Positions 31,305 through 40,610 of a DNA stretch of 59,795 bases are shown here, piece after piece. Position 1 is the first letter of the stretch. Every line of letters starts with the position of its first letter. Position numbers and translations under genes: made by a program. The notes under the pieces were generated by a model. It had not been told where the DNA came from, ran no database searches, and saw only the letters and a program-made list of their open reading frames with translations. Location: positions 1 to 59,795 of the forward strand of contig JBFGCM010000010.1 in assembly GCA_041581135.1 (NCBI GenBank). Direction: 5' to 3'. The DNA is from JBFGCM01 sp041581135 (GTDB taxonomy: Bacteria; Actinomycetota; Acidimicrobiia; Spongiisociales; UBA5794).

Positions 31305-34300
31305 GAGTGCAGGCTCTGGAGACTGTGCACGTCGACGATGGCGTCGGGTCCTGCCTGGAGGCTACGGGCCACCGCCAACGCGCCTTCGATGGTCGTCACG
31401 CACGGTACCCCGTGGCGGTGAGCCGCCTGCCGGATGACGGCGCCGTCGCCCCGAGCCCGCCGCCCCCGAGGAGTGTTGAACACCATCTGGATCTCGCCGG
31501 CCTCGAGCATGTGTAGCGGGTTCCACGGTCCCTCGCCCACCTTGTCGACGATCGTGGCCTGGATGCCGTTGCGAGCAAGGTGTCCGGCGGTGCCTCGCGT
31601 CGCCACCACCCGGTAGCCGAGCGACAGCATGATCGCCGCCACCTCGGTGGCCTGGGGCTTGTCCCGATCGTCGACAGTGAGAAACACGGTCCCCGAGTCG
31701 GGCACCCGATGGCCCGCAGCCAACAGCGCCTTGCCGAACGCCACCCCGAGATCCGGCCCCACGCCCATGACCTCGCCGGTGGCCTTCATCTCGGGGCCCA
31801 ACACCACGTCCTCCTGGGGGAAGCGATCCCAGGGCAAGACGGCCTCCTTCACCGCCGTGAACGAATTGCCATGGCTCGCCGGGACCAGTTCGGCCTCTCG
31901 AAGCTGCCGCAGGCTCTCGCCCATCATCACTCGGGTCGCCACCTTGGCGAGCGGCACGCCGGTGGCCTTCGAGATGAAGGGCACCGTTCGCGATCCGCGG
32001 GGGTTGGCCTCGATGACGAACACGTCGTCATCCCGCACGGCGTATTGGATGTTGAGCAAACCACGCACGCCGAGCCCGCGAGCGATGCGCTCCGTATAGT
32101 CGTGGATCCGCGCCAGCGCGATCTCTGTGAGGGTCGGGGGTGGCACGACACATGCGGAGTCCCCGGAGTGGATTCCGGCCTGCTCGATGTGCTCCATCAC
32201 TCCCCCAACCAACAGCTCGGTGCCGTCGTAGATGGCATCCACATCGACCTCCGTGGCACCCTCGAGGAAGCGGTCGATCAACAGCGGCGCATCAGCGAGG
32301 TCGGCGGCTCCGGGAAGATCTCCGTAGAACTCCGCCAGGTACTCCGAGAGGTCCTCCACCGTGTAGATGACCCGCATCGCACGACCGCCGAGCACATACG
32401 AGGGCCGAACCAGCACCGGCAAGCCGATGACGTCGACCACGTCTTCGGCTTCCCTGACCGAGCTCGCCACGCCGTTGGCGGGCTGCGGGATGCCGGTCGC
32501 GTGGCACAGCGCGGCGAACCGTTCCCGGTCTTCGGCGGCGTCAATGGCGTCGGGGCTCGTGCCGGCGATTTGCACTCCGGCGGCCTCGATTGCTCGCGCC
32601 AGCCCGAGCGGTGTTTGGCCGCCGAGCTGCACGATGACGGCAGCCGGCTGTTCGGCCTCCAACACGCCCACGACGTCTTCCACGGTCAATGGCTCGAAGT
32701 AGAGGCGGTCGGAGGTGTCGTAGTCGGTGGACACCGTTTCCGGGTTGCAGTTGATCATGACCGGCTCGTAGCCGGCGTCTTTCAGCGCGAACGACGCGTG
32801 CACGCAGCAGTAATCGAACTCGATTCCTTGCCCGATGCGGTTGGGACCCGAGCCCAGTACCACCACCGTGCGCGTCCCGGGCGGCGGTACTTCGCTCTCT
32901 TCCTCGAACGAGCTGTAGAAGTACGGCGTCTCCGCCCTGAACTCGGCGGCGCAGGTATCGACCGTGTTGAAGGTGCGGGTGATGCCGTGGGCGCGACGCC
33001 ACGCCGAGATGTCGGCTTCGCTCCGGCGAGTGATGAAGGCCAGCTGCCGGTCACTGAAGCCCATCCGCTTCGCCTTGCGCAGGAGCCCCGGGTCTTCGGG
33101 AGACTGCTCGATCTCGGTACGGGTTTCGACGATCTGCAAGATCTGATCGACGAACCACGGGTCGATGCTGGAGACCGCGGCCACGCGGTCCGGTGAGTGC
33201 CCTCGACGCAGGGCCTCGGCAACTGCGCCGATGCGGTCCGGTCGTGGCACTCGCACCCGCTCCAACAGCTCCTCGTCGTCGAGGGCGGCGAAGGCGTGCT
33301 CGGTTCGGTCCGCCCCGAGGCCGGCGCGCCCGGTCTCCAGGCTGCGGAGCGCCTTCTGTAGGGCCTCAGGGAAGGTCCTACCGATGGCCATGGCCTCTCC
33401 CACACTGCGCATGCTGGTGCCGAGCGTGTCCCCGGCGGCGGGGAACTTGGCGAAATCGAATCTCGGCACCTTCACGACGGTGTAATCGAGGGCCGGCTCG
33501 AATGAAGCCGGCGTGGCACCCGTGATGTCGTTGGCGATCTCGTCGAGCGTGTAGCCCACTGCGAGCTTGGCGGCGATCTTGGCGATCGGGAAGCCGGTTG
33601 CTTTCGACGCCAAGGCGGACGATCGTGACACCCTGGGGTTCATCTCGATGATGAGCCGGCGGCCGGTCGCCGGGTCCACGGCGAACTGCACATTGGAGCC
33701 GCCGGTCTCCACGCCGATGGCGCGCAAGCAGGTGATCGCATCGTCGCGCATCGCTTGGTACTCGCGATCGGACAGCGTCTGCACCGGTGCCACCGTGATC
33801 GAGTCGCCGGTGTGAACACCCATGGGGTCCAGGTTCTCGATGGAACAGACGATGACGGCGTTGTCGTTGGCGTCCCGCATGACCTCGAGCTCGAACTCCT
33901 TCCACCCGTACACCGACTCCTCGACCAGCACTTCGCTCACCGGCGAGGCGTCGAGGCCGGCGGTGACGATCTCACGGAAGCTCGCCTCATCGTCGGCGAG
34001 GCCGGTGCCGCCGCCTCCGAGGATGTACGACGGGCGCACCATGAGCGGGTAGCCGAGATCAGCCGCCGCCGCCATCGCCTCGTCCAGCGAGTGGGCGTAT
34101 TGTGAGATCGGGGACGGGATGCCGGCGGCGTCCATCGCCGCCTTGAACCGCCCTCGGTCTTCTGCGGTCTGTATGGCCTCCACCCCGGCTCCGATCAACT
34201 CCACCCCGAGCTTCTCGAGCACACCATCTTGGGCAAGCGCCATCGTGACGTTCAGGGCGGTCTGACCGCCCAGGGTGGGGAGCAGTGCGTCGGGCCGCTC

Positions 34301-34540
34301 CTTCTCGATGATGGCGGCGACCACTTCAGGGCTGATCGGCTCGATGTACGTTGCGTCGGCGAACTCCGGGTCGGTCATGATCGTGGCCGGGTTCGAGTTC
34401 ACGAGGATGACTCGGTAGCCCTCGGAGCGCAGCACGCGCGTGGCCTGGGTTCCCGAGTAGTCGAACTCGCAGCCCTGTCCGATGACTATCGGACCGGATC
34501 CGATCACGAGGATGGACGAGATGTCGTTGCGGCGTGGCAT
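31301..34540 (-). CDS. carB: Carbamoyl-phosphate synthase, large subunit
   Basis: A 1079-aa enzyme making carbamoyl phosphate from ammonia, bicarbonate and 2 ATP. Two homologous ATP-grasp halves are visible: the first starts ILVIGSGPIVIGQGCEFDYSGTQA, the second VVVLGSGPNRIGQGIEFDYCCVHA. The C-terminal ~140 residues form an MGS-type regulatory domain, probably bound by UMP. The ATG at 34540 shares its A with the carA stop (TGATG), and PRRNDISSILVIG is the standard start; a longer open frame lies inside carA. It supplies both pyrB in this operon and argF (10171-11088). Confidence 0.97.
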   Translation of the reverse strand: MPRRNDISSILVIGSGPIVIGQGCEFDYSGTQATRVLRSEGYRVILVNSNPATIMTDPEFADATYIEPISPEVVAAIIEKERPDALLPTLGGQTALNVTMALAQDGVLEKLGVELIGAGVEAIQTAEDRGRFKAAMDAAGIPSPISQYAHSLDEAMAAAADLGYPLMVRPSYILGGGGTGLADDEASFREIVTAGLDASPVSEVLVEESVYGWKEFELEVMRDANDNAVIVCSIENLDPMGVHTGDSITVAPVQTLSDREYQAMRDDAITCLRAIGVETGGSNVQFAVDPATGRRLIIEMNPRVSRSSALASKATGFPIAKIAAKLAVGYTLDEIANDITGATPASFEPALDYTVVKVPRFDFAKFPAAGDTLGTSMRSVGEAMAIGRTFPEALQKALRSLETGRAGLGADRTEHAFAALDDEELLERVRVPRPDRIGAVAEALRRGHSPDRVAAVSSIDPWFVDQILQIVETRTEIEQSPEDPGLLRKAKRMGFSDRQLAFITRRSEADISAWRRAHGITRTFNTVDTCAAEFRAETPYFYSSFEEESEVPPPGTRTVVVLGSGPNRIGQGIEFDYCCVHASFALKDAGYEPVMINCNPETVSTDYDTSDRLYFEPLTVEDVVGVLEAEQPAAVIVQLGGQTPLGLARAIEAAGVQIAGTSPDAIDAAEDRERFAALCHATGIPQPANGVASSVREAEDVVDVIGLPVLVRPSYVLGGRAMRVIYTVEDLSEYLAEFYGDLPGAADLADAPLLIDRFLEGATEVDVDAIYDGTELLVGGVMEHIEQAGIHSGDSACVVPPPTLTEIALARIHDYTERIARGLGVRGLLNIQYAVRDDDVFVIEANPRGSRTVPFISKATGVPLAKVATRVMMGESLRQLREAELVPASHGNSFTAVKEAVLPWDRFPQEDVVLGPEMKATGEVMGVGPDLGVAFGKALLAAGHRVPDSGTVFLTVDDRDKPQATEVAAIMLSLGYRVVATRGTAGHLARNGIQATIVDKVGEGPWNPLHMLEAGEIQMVFNTPRGRRARGDGAVIRQAAHRHGVPCVTTIEGALAVARSLQAGPDAIVDVHSLQSLHS

Positions 34541-35685
34541 CAGAGGATGCGCTCCCGGAAGCGGTCGAACAACACTGCGGCGTCGTTGGGTCCTGGTGCG
34601 GCTTCGGGGTGGTACTGCACTGAGAAGACGGGGATGTCGAGGCACTCCATCCCCTCCAACGTGCCGTCGTTGAGGTTCTGATGGGTCGCTCGCACCGGGC
34701 CGTACTCGGTATCGACCCGGGCCGGCAGCAGCTCCGGTGTCGGTACGCCACGACGCGATGGGGCGTCACCGTCGACGAGCGACCACAGATCCACCGCAAA
34801 CCCATGGTTCTGAGAGGTGATGTCCACCACGCCGTCGGCAAGCCGCCGGACCGGGTGATTACCACCGTGGTGTCCGAACGGGAGCTTGAAGGTCGAGGCG
34901 CCCAGCGCCAGCCCGAGTATCTGATGGCCCAGACAGATGCCGAAGACGGGAACCCGACCCAGCAAGGCCCGCACCGCGGCCACGGTCTCGTGGAGCGGCT
35001 CGGGGTCTCCCGGGCCGTTGGAGAGAAAGACACCGTTGGGATCCATCGCCAGGACGGCCTCGGCTGCGGTGGTGGCCGGCACCACCGTCACGTCGAGCCC
35101 ACGGCCGGCGAGTGCCGCGGTGATGTCTCGCTTGATCCCCAGGTCGTACGCGACCACGTGACCTCTGCGGGGCGCATCGGCCGCCACGTGGTAGGCCTCG
35201 GTGGTACTCACTCCCGTAGCCAGGTCGAGGCCTTCCATGGAGGGAGCCGCGGCCGCCATGGCCGCCAGCTCCGCCTCGTCGACATCGGTGCCCATCGCCA
35301 CCGGCATGGCGCCGCGGTCTCTGACGTGGCGGGTGAGTCGCCTGGTGTCCACCTCGCCCAGGGCCACGATCCCGTGATGGAGCAGGTAATCGGAGAACGA
35401 CCCCTGAGCCCGCCACGACGAGTACCGCCGGGCCATCGATCGCACCACGAAGCCGGTGCAGTGGGGTGCGGACGCCTGGGCGTCGCCATCGTGGACGCCG
35501 TAGTTGCCGATGTGGGGCGACGTCATGACCACCACCTGACCCGCATACGACGGATCGGTGGAGACCTCCTGGTAACCCGTCATGGTGGTGTTGAACACCA
35601 CTTCCCCGGTGGTCACGCCTTCTGCGCCGACAGACTCGCCGCGAAACACGGCGCCGTCTGCGGTGACGAGGAGGCCCGTGCTCAT
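34540..35685 (-). CDS. carA: Carbamoyl-phosphate synthase, small (glutaminase) subunit
   Basis: A 381-aa class I glutamine amidotransferase feeding ammonia to CarB. The N-terminal CPSase_sm domain contains FNTTMTGYQEVSTDPSYAGQ. The glutaminase domain has the nucleophile in FGICLGHQ and the His/Glu pair in QYHPEAAPGP. The ATG at 35685 has GGAGG 6 nt upstream and overlaps the pyrC stop (ATGA). Confidence 0.97.
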   Translation of the reverse strand: MSTGLLVTADGAVFRGESVGAEGVTTGEVVFNTTMTGYQEVSTDPSYAGQVVVMTSPHIGNYGVHDGDAQASAPHCTGFVVRSMARRYSSWRAQGSFSDYLLHHGIVALGEVDTRRLTRHVRDRGAMPVAMGTDVDEAELAAMAAAAPSMEGLDLATGVSTTEAYHVAADAPRRGHVVAYDLGIKRDITAALAGRGLDVTVVPATTAAEAVLAMDPNGVFLSNGPGDPEPLHETVAAVRALLGRVPVFGICLGHQILGLALGASTFKLPFGHHGGNHPVRRLADGVVDITSQNHGFAVDLWSLVDGDAPSRRGVPTPELLPARVDTEYGPVRATHQNLNDGTLEGMECLDIPVFSVQYHPEAAPGPNDAAVLFDRFRERIL

Positions 35686-36950
35686 CCGTCACCTCCAAAG
35701 ACAAGGCGGCCGGCCGAGACCGTCGCCCGGACGTGCCCACGCAGCTCGCGGCCGATGAACGGCGAGTTCGCTGATTTCGACGGGCCGGCGCCGACGATCG
35801 TGCGCCGGGTCGGGTCGAACACGACGAGGTTGGCCGGGAGGCCGTCGGCGAGCCACCGGCCATGGTCGGGCAGACCTGCGATCCGAGCCGGTATGACGGA
35901 CATGCGCTGAAACAACGTTTCCGCATCGAGCTCGACGAAGGTGTTGACCGCGGCCGCAGCGCTGCCGAGACCGGTGACGCCGAATGGCGCGTGTTCGAAT
36001 GGCACGTCCTTCTCGACGGCGGCGTGCGGGGCGTGATCGGTGGCAACCGCGTCGATCACGCCGGTCCGGAGCGCCTCGCGCAGCGCCTCCACGTCAGCCA
36101 CATCGCGCAGAGGAGGCATCATCTTGTAGTCGGGATCCGTCTCCTCCACGTTCCGATGGTCGAACGCCAGGTGATGGGGGGTGACCTCGGCGGTGACCGG
36201 CAACCCGGAATCCTTGGCCTTCGCCACCATGGCGGCCCCGGCGGCGGTGGTCAGGTGCTGCACGTGGTACCGGGCGCCGGTGAGTCGGGTCAGCGCGAGA
36301 TCTCTGGCGATGATCACCTCCTCGGCCTCTGCCGGAATCCCCAAGATCCCAAGCCGCGAGGAGACCTGTCCTTCGTGCATGTGCCCTCCACGAGCGAGCC
36401 CGGGATCGACCGCGTGCTGGGCGATCACTGCGCCCCGCTCGGCGAGATAGTCCATGGCGCGCCGCAGGACTCCGGCGTCGGCCACGGTGTCACCGTCGTC
36501 CGAGAAGATCCGTACCCCTGCGTCCCACAGCTCGTCCAGATGGGCGAGCTTCTCGCCTTGCCGCCCCATGGTGATGCAACCCGCCGGCATCACGTGCACG
36601 CTGCCCGCCTCAGCCCCTCGATCGGCCACATACCGCGCCAGGTGACCGGAGTCGATCGGAGGATCGGTGTTGGGCATCGCCACCACGGCGGTGAACCCGC
36701 CGGCGGCCGCGGCCACCGAACCGGTGGCGATGTCCTCTTTCCACTCCTGGCCCGGCTCCCGGAAGTGCACGTGCAGGTCCACGAACCCCGGCCCCACCCA
36801 GGCACCGGAACAATCGACGATCCGCAGGTCGGTGGCGTCGAAGTCGTTGCCGACGCCGACGATGAAGCCGTCTCGAATCAAGACGTCTGCCGCAGCCGGT
36901 CCGCCCGGCGTCATCACCATGCCGCCCTGGAGGAGCAGCGGCTCACCCAT
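35682..36950 (-). CDS. pyrC: Dihydroorotase
   Basis: A 422-aa amidohydrolase (type I, multifunctional-like) closing carbamoyl aspartate to dihydroorotate. The binuclear metal site is signalled by DLHVHFREPG, later HHLAFDHRN and the catalytic Asp in VATDHAPH. The ATG at 36950 overlaps the end of pyrB by 8 bases. Normal length for the class. Confidence 0.96.
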   Translation of the reverse strand: MGEPLLLQGGMVMTPGGPAAADVLIRDGFIVGVGNDFDATDLRIVDCSGAWVGPGFVDLHVHFREPGQEWKEDIATGSVAAAAGGFTAVVAMPNTDPPIDSGHLARYVADRGAEAGSVHVMPAGCITMGRQGEKLAHLDELWDAGVRIFSDDGDTVADAGVLRRAMDYLAERGAVIAQHAVDPGLARGGHMHEGQVSSRLGILGIPAEAEEVIIARDLALTRLTGARYHVQHLTTAAGAAMVAKAKDSGLPVTAEVTPHHLAFDHRNVEETDPDYKMMPPLRDVADVEALREALRTGVIDAVATDHAPHAAVEKDVPFEHAPFGVTGLGSAAAAVNTFVELDAETLFQRMSVIPARIAGLPDHGRWLADGLPANLVVFDPTRRTIVGAGPSKSANSPFIGRELRGHVRATVSAGRLVFGGDG

Positions 36951-37872
36951 CGCGGCCGTCCCCAGGGCCGGCTCCCAGCAGACCGAACAGCACCGACATG
37001 CGGACGGCTACTCCGTTGGCGACCTGGGTGAGCACCAGTGAGCGATGGTCGTCTGCGACGTCGTTGGCGATCTCGATGCCGCGGTTCATCGGACCCGGGT
37101 GCATGACCACCGTGTCGGGCTTGAGCCGCTCGAACCGGCGGCGAGTCATCCCGTAGCGGGACACGTATTCCGCCAAGGACGGAAAGACGCTGGCCCCGCC
37201 CCGTTCGGTCTGCACACGAAGCAGGTAGACGACATCGACCTCCGGAATCACGTCGTCCAACGAGTGCGACACGGAAGCGGGCCAACCGTCACGGTTCACC
37301 GGGAGCAGCGTCGGAGGGCCCACCAAGGTGACGTCGGCCCCGAGCGTGTCGAAGGCGAACACGCCCGAACGCGCCACTCGAGAGTGGCGGATGTCGCCCA
37401 CGACGGCGATGCGCAGCCCGGCGATGCGTCCGAAGTGTTGCCGGGCCGTGAGCACGTCGAGCAGCGCCTGAGTGGGGTGCTGGTGGGCGCCATCACCCGC
37501 ATTGACCACCGGCACCGAGCACCATTCCGCCACTCGCCAGGGAGCACCCGTGGCGGTGTGGCGTATCACCATGAGGTCGGCGCCCATGGCCTCCACCGTG
37601 AGCACGGTGTCCTTGAGGCTCTCGCCCTTGGACAACGAGGACGTGGAGCTCGTGAACGACATGGTGTCGGCGGACAGTGCCTTGGCGGCGCGTTCGAAGG
37701 ACATCTTCGTGCGCGTGCTCGGCTCGAAGAACATCGTGGCGATGGTCTTGCCGCGCAGCGCCGGCACCTTGGGGATGGGACGCCGGAGCACCTCGGCGAA
37801 TTCATCGGCGCGATCCAGGATGCTCAGCAGCTCCTCGGCCGGGAGGCCTTCCGTGGTGAGCAGATGCTTCAT
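36943..37872 (-). CDS. pyrB: Aspartate carbamoyltransferase, catalytic subunit
   Basis: A 309-aa enzyme joining carbamoyl phosphate and aspartate. Carbamoyl-phosphate loop FFEPSTRTKMSFE, SLSKGESLKDT, HQHPTQALLD and MHPGPMNRGIEI are all present. No pyrI regulatory gene follows, so it is likely unregulated by an R chain and controlled by PyrR. The ATG at 37872 overlaps the pyrR stop (ATGA). Confidence 0.97.
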   Translation of the reverse strand: MKHLLTTEGLPAEELLSILDRADEFAEVLRRPIPKVPALRGKTIATMFFEPSTRTKMSFERAAKALSADTMSFTSSTSSLSKGESLKDTVLTVEAMGADLMVIRHTATGAPWRVAEWCSVPVVNAGDGAHQHPTQALLDVLTARQHFGRIAGLRIAVVGDIRHSRVARSGVFAFDTLGADVTLVGPPTLLPVNRDGWPASVSHSLDDVIPEVDVVYLLRVQTERGGASVFPSLAEYVSRYGMTRRRFERLKPDTVVMHPGPMNRGIEIANDVADDHRSLVLTQVANGVAVRMSVLFGLLGAGPGDGRDG

Positions 37873-38402
37873 TCCGCCTCCCGTTGCAGCAACACACAGT
37901 CCTCCCCGTCCACCTCGACGAGGCGCACGGTCACCCGCTCCCCGAGGGCCGTCGGCTGATTCACGCCGACGTAGTCGGCGCGGATGGGAACCTGGCGATG
38001 CCCGCGATCCACCAGCACCGCGAGTTGCACCCGGCCCGGTCGCCCCAGGTCGGCCAGTGCGTCGAGAGCGGCGCGGATCGTGCGGCCGGTGAACAACACG
38101 TCATCCACCAGCACCACCGTGCTCTCGTCGATGGGGTGCGGCACTGCGGTGGGTCCCAGGGTCGTCGTCGGTCGGGCGTCGAGATCGTCGCGGTAGAGGC
38201 CGATGTCGAGTGACCCCACCGGCACCGGCTTCTCGAACTCGGCGATGAACTCGCCGATGCGGTGCGCCAGCGGTGTGCCCCTGGTGTGGATCCCGACCAG
38301 CACCACGTCGTCGGTGCCTCGGTTGCGTTCGATGATCTCGTGGGCGATGCGGCGTACTGCCCGTTCGATGTCCTCGGGCTCCATCAACCGCCGCACGGCC
38401 AC
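37869..38402 (-). CDS. pyrR: PyrR: pyr mRNA-binding attenuator/repressor and uracil phosphoribosyltransferase
   Basis: A 177-aa PRT-fold protein that senses UMP/PRPP and binds pyr mRNA. PRPP motif VVLVDDVLFTGRTIRAA, IAHEIIERN at the N-terminus and AVLVDRGHRQVPIRADYVG are diagnostic. The start is uncertain. GTG at 38402 gives VAVRRLMEPED, which matches the length of the first strand in other PyrR proteins. Alternatives are TTG at 38426, GTG at 38396, or ATG at 38384, whose A is also the last base of the leader ORF stop (TGATG). In each case translation is tied to the leader ORF just upstream, whose SD lies in the PyrR element. Confidence 0.9.
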   Translation of the reverse strand: MAVRRLMEPEDIERAVRRIAHEIIERNRGTDDVVLVGIHTRGTPLAHRIGEFIAEFEKPVPVGSLDIGLYRDDLDARPTTTLGPTAVPHPIDESTVVLVDDVLFTGRTIRAALDALADLGRPGRVQLAVLVDRGHRQVPIRADYVGVNQPTALGERVTVRLVEVDGEDCVLLQREAE

Positions 38403-38485
38403 CCCAGAGGCACAGGCCTCACCCAATCGATGTTCCCGGCGTTGTACTCGCGCAGTCGTCCCTGCACGACAGAATCACAGCGCAT
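38384..38485 (-). CDS. pyr operon leader ORF (33 aa)
   Basis: The ORF starts ATG at 38485, directly after the SD AGGGAGG inside the PyrR element, and runs 33 codons (MRCDSVVQGRLREYN...WPCGG) to a TGA that overlaps the start region of pyrR in another frame. The peptide has no recognisable domain. Its likely job is to carry ribosomes from the PyrR-controlled SD into pyrR by coupling, because pyrR itself has no good SD. Confidence 0.6.
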   Translation of the reverse strand: MRCDSVVQGRLREYNAGNIDWVRPVPLGWPCGG

Positions 38486-38488
38486 GAT

Positions 38489-38522
38489 CCTCCCTTTCCG
38501 GCCTCACCGGACCGGTCTTAAA
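38489..38522 (-). promoter_or_regulatory. PyrR-binding RNA element overlapping a Shine-Dalgarno
   Basis: The minus strand reads TTTAAGACCGGTCCGGTGAG then GCCGGAAAGGGAGG. This contains the conserved PyrR loop (GTCC-n-GTGAGGC) in a CCGG/CCGG stem, preceded by TTTAA and followed by AAGG. The downstream SD AGGGAGG (38489-38495) is adjacent to the stem, so PyrR bound with UMP should block ribosomes. This resembles translational repression described for mycobacterial pyr operons rather than Bacillus transcription attenuation; no terminator is present. Confidence 0.85.
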
Positions 38523-38535
38523 GGTCGTCGGCGGC

Positions 38536-38544
38536 ACCATAGCA
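38536..38544 (-). promoter_or_regulatory. Probable pyr promoter (extended -10)
   Basis: TGCTATGGT on the minus strand is an extended -10 (TG-n-TATGGT). The start would fall near 38529, just before the TTTAA of the PyrR element. No good -35 at 17-18 bp is seen (ATGACA lies 21 bp upstream). Read-through from nusB is also possible since no terminator separates them. Confidence 0.5.
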
Positions 38545-38581
38545 GCGGCCCGATCGACGGCGTGTCATCCTCAGATGGGCG

Positions 38582-38962
38582 TCACGCCTCGGTCGCCGAC
38601 CGCTCCTGCCGGGCCAGGTTGGCCAGTACGCCGTTGATGAAGGGCCCGCTCTTCTCGGTTGAGTACTCCTTGGCCATGCGAACTGCCTCGGACACGATGA
38701 CCCCGACCGGCGTGTCGGTGGTGCGCAACTCGAACAAGGCGATGCGGAGAATGTTGCGGTCAACCACCGGCATACGCTCCACGCGCCAGCCCTCAGAGGT
38801 CGCGTCGATGGCGACATCCAGCGACTCACGGTGCTCCCAGACTCCCGCTACGAGGCGGCGCGGTCGGCTCGTCAGGCCCTCGGTGAGCGCAGTGGCGGCT
38901 CCCCGCTGCTCAGTCGCATAGAGCGCGGCCAGCGCTTCGTCACGCGCCTCGGATTTAGCCAC
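38582..38962 (-). CDS. nusB: Transcription antitermination factor NusB
   Basis: A 126-aa all-helical protein that binds boxA RNA with S10 in rrn antitermination. SEARDEALAALYATEQRG at the N-terminus, DRNILRIALFEL and VIVSEAVRMAKEYSTEKSGPFINGVLANL match the family. Start is GTG at 38962, overlapping the efp stop region by 8 bases. A boxA-like target is present in the rrn leader at 572-593. Confidence 0.95.
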   Translation of the reverse strand: MAKSEARDEALAALYATEQRGAATALTEGLTSRPRRLVAGVWEHRESLDVAIDATSEGWRVERMPVVDRNILRIALFELRTTDTPVGVIVSEAVRMAKEYSTEKSGPFINGVLANLARQERSATEA

Positions 38963-39518
38963 TGACCCGGGTCAGGTAATCCCCGCTCCGCGTGTCGACC
39001 TTGATGACGTCACCCTGCTCGACGAACAAGGGGGCTTGGACGACGAGACCGGTCTGAACGGTCACGGGTTTCGTGGCTCCCGAGACGCGGTCGCCCTTCA
39101 CGCCCGGTTCGGCGTACGTCACCTCGAGTTCGACAGCGGCGGGAAGGTCGATGCCGATGGTCGTGCCCTCGAATATCGACAACTGGGCAATGGTGCCCTC
39201 GACCAAGTAAGGCGCCGCTTCCTCGAGTACGTCCTCAGGCACGGCAACCTGCTCGAAGCTCTCTGCGTCCATGAAGTGGAACCCGAGATCGTCTTTGTAC
39301 AGGTACTGATAGTCCCGCCGCTCGATCCTGGCGTCCTCCACGTTCTCACCGGCACGGAAGGTCTTCTCCACCACCGCTCCCGTGGTGAGGTTGCGCAGCT
39401 TCATCTTGACGAAGGCCTTCCCTTTGCCCGGCTTGGTGTGCTGGTGCTCGAGCACCGTGCAGAGTCCTTCGGGCAGCTTGAGCGCCATACCGGGCCGGAC
39501 GTCGTTGGTCGAGATCAT
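38955..39518 (-). CDS. efp: Elongation factor P
   Basis: A 187-aa three-domain factor that rescues ribosomes stalled on polyproline. The N-terminal KOW-like domain carries the loop HTKPGKGKAF, with the Lys that is modified in some species. The OB domains include TIGIDLPAAVELEV and GATKPVTVQTGLVVQAPLFV. The ATG at 39518 (ISTNDVRPG) overlaps the pepQ stop (ATGA). No modification gene (epmA/B, ymfI) lies nearby. Confidence 0.96.
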   Translation of the reverse strand: MISTNDVRPGMALKLPEGLCTVLEHQHTKPGKGKAFVKMKLRNLTTGAVVEKTFRAGENVEDARIERRDYQYLYKDDLGFHFMDAESFEQVAVPEDVLEEAAPYLVEGTIAQLSIFEGTTIGIDLPAAVELEVTYAEPGVKGDRVSGATKPVTVQTGLVVQAPLFVEQGDVIKVDTRSGDYLTRVSG

Positions 39519-40579
39519 GCGGCCATCCACTCCTTCGGCGATGTGGTGAGCACTTCGTTCCCGTCGTCGGTGATCAGCACCATGTCCTCGATGCGCACCC
39601 CGCCTCTGCCCTCGAGGTAGACACCGGGCTCCACCGTGATCACGTTGCCTGGCTCGAGCACGTGGTCACTCTCTTTGGCGGCGCGGGGGTCTTCGTGGAT
39701 CTCGAGGCCCACTCCGTGGCCCGTTGAGTGGATGAAGTGCACCTCCAACCCGTAGCTCCGCAGGACCTCGCGGCACGCGGCATCCACATCGTGACCGGTG
39801 GCGCCCGGAGTGGCCGCGGCGATGCCGGCCAGATTCGCCTCGAGCACCGCCTGGTAGACCCGCTCCATCTCGGTGTCGACCTGGCCGCCTCGCCACACCG
39901 TGCGGGTCATGTCGGAGTGATATCCATCGACCACACATCCGTAATCCAGCAGCAGCAACCCCGGTCGCACGTCCCCGGTCCCGGCGCGGTGATGCGGACG
40001 AGCGGCGTGAGGTCCTACGGCCACGATGGGCTCCCACCCAGCTTGCTCGGCGCCACCCCGGCGCATGTGGTCGACGAGAGCCCAGCCCAACTCCCGCTCG
40101 GTGGCCGCGGTCGCCGCCAGCGACTCGAGGTCGGAGAAAGCGGCATCGCCCGCAGCTGCCGCGGCGCGCAACGCCTCGACCTCATCGACATCTTTCACCA
40201 TGCGGCGTCCCTCCACGAGCCCGGACGTAGGCACGAGCTCGGCCACTCCCGAGTTGCGAACCTCACGAACGAAGTCCCATGACACGTGAGAGGCCTCGAG
40301 CCCGACGCGACCGAACGGACGGAGCACGTCGGCGAGCACATTCCGCACGGCGCCCGAGTAGACGACGAGTTCGACGTCGTCGAGGGTCGAGACCAACCTG
40401 GTCGCCACCTCGCCGTAGCGCCCATCGGTGACGAACACGGCCTCGCCATCGTGCCCGACCAGCAGGTACGCGTTGGATCCGGTGAACCCGGTCAGGTACC
40501 GGATGTTGGGCAACGAGGTCACGAGCAACGGGTGCTCGAGATCGCTTCGCAGATCGCTGATGCGTTGGGCGTGGTTCAT
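39515..40579 (-). CDS. pepQ: Xaa-Pro aminopeptidase / prolidase (M24B)
   Basis: A 354-aa metallopeptidase removing residues next to proline. The N-terminal creatinase-like domain (1-120) is followed by the pita-bread catalytic domain. Metal ligands are visible in LLLDYGCVVDGYHSDMTRT (two Asp), STGHGVGLEIHE (His), ITVEPGVY (Glu) and GVRIEDM (Glu). The ATG at 40579 is preceded by a 31-nt gap from aroKB. The neighbour efp is a common partner. Confidence 0.93.
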   Translation of the reverse strand: MNHAQRISDLRSDLEHPLLVTSLPNIRYLTGFTGSNAYLLVGHDGEAVFVTDGRYGEVATRLVSTLDDVELVVYSGAVRNVLADVLRPFGRVGLEASHVSWDFVREVRNSGVAELVPTSGLVEGRRMVKDVDEVEALRAAAAAGDAAFSDLESLAATAATERELGWALVDHMRRGGAEQAGWEPIVAVGPHAARPHHRAGTGDVRPGLLLLDYGCVVDGYHSDMTRTVWRGGQVDTEMERVYQAVLEANLAGIAAATPGATGHDVDAACREVLRSYGLEVHFIHSTGHGVGLEIHEDPRAAKESDHVLEPGNVITVEPGVYLEGRGGVRIEDMVLITDDGNEVLTTSPKEWMAA

Positions 40580-40610
40580 CGACTCACTTGGATCGCTGGG
40601 ACCGTCCGGA

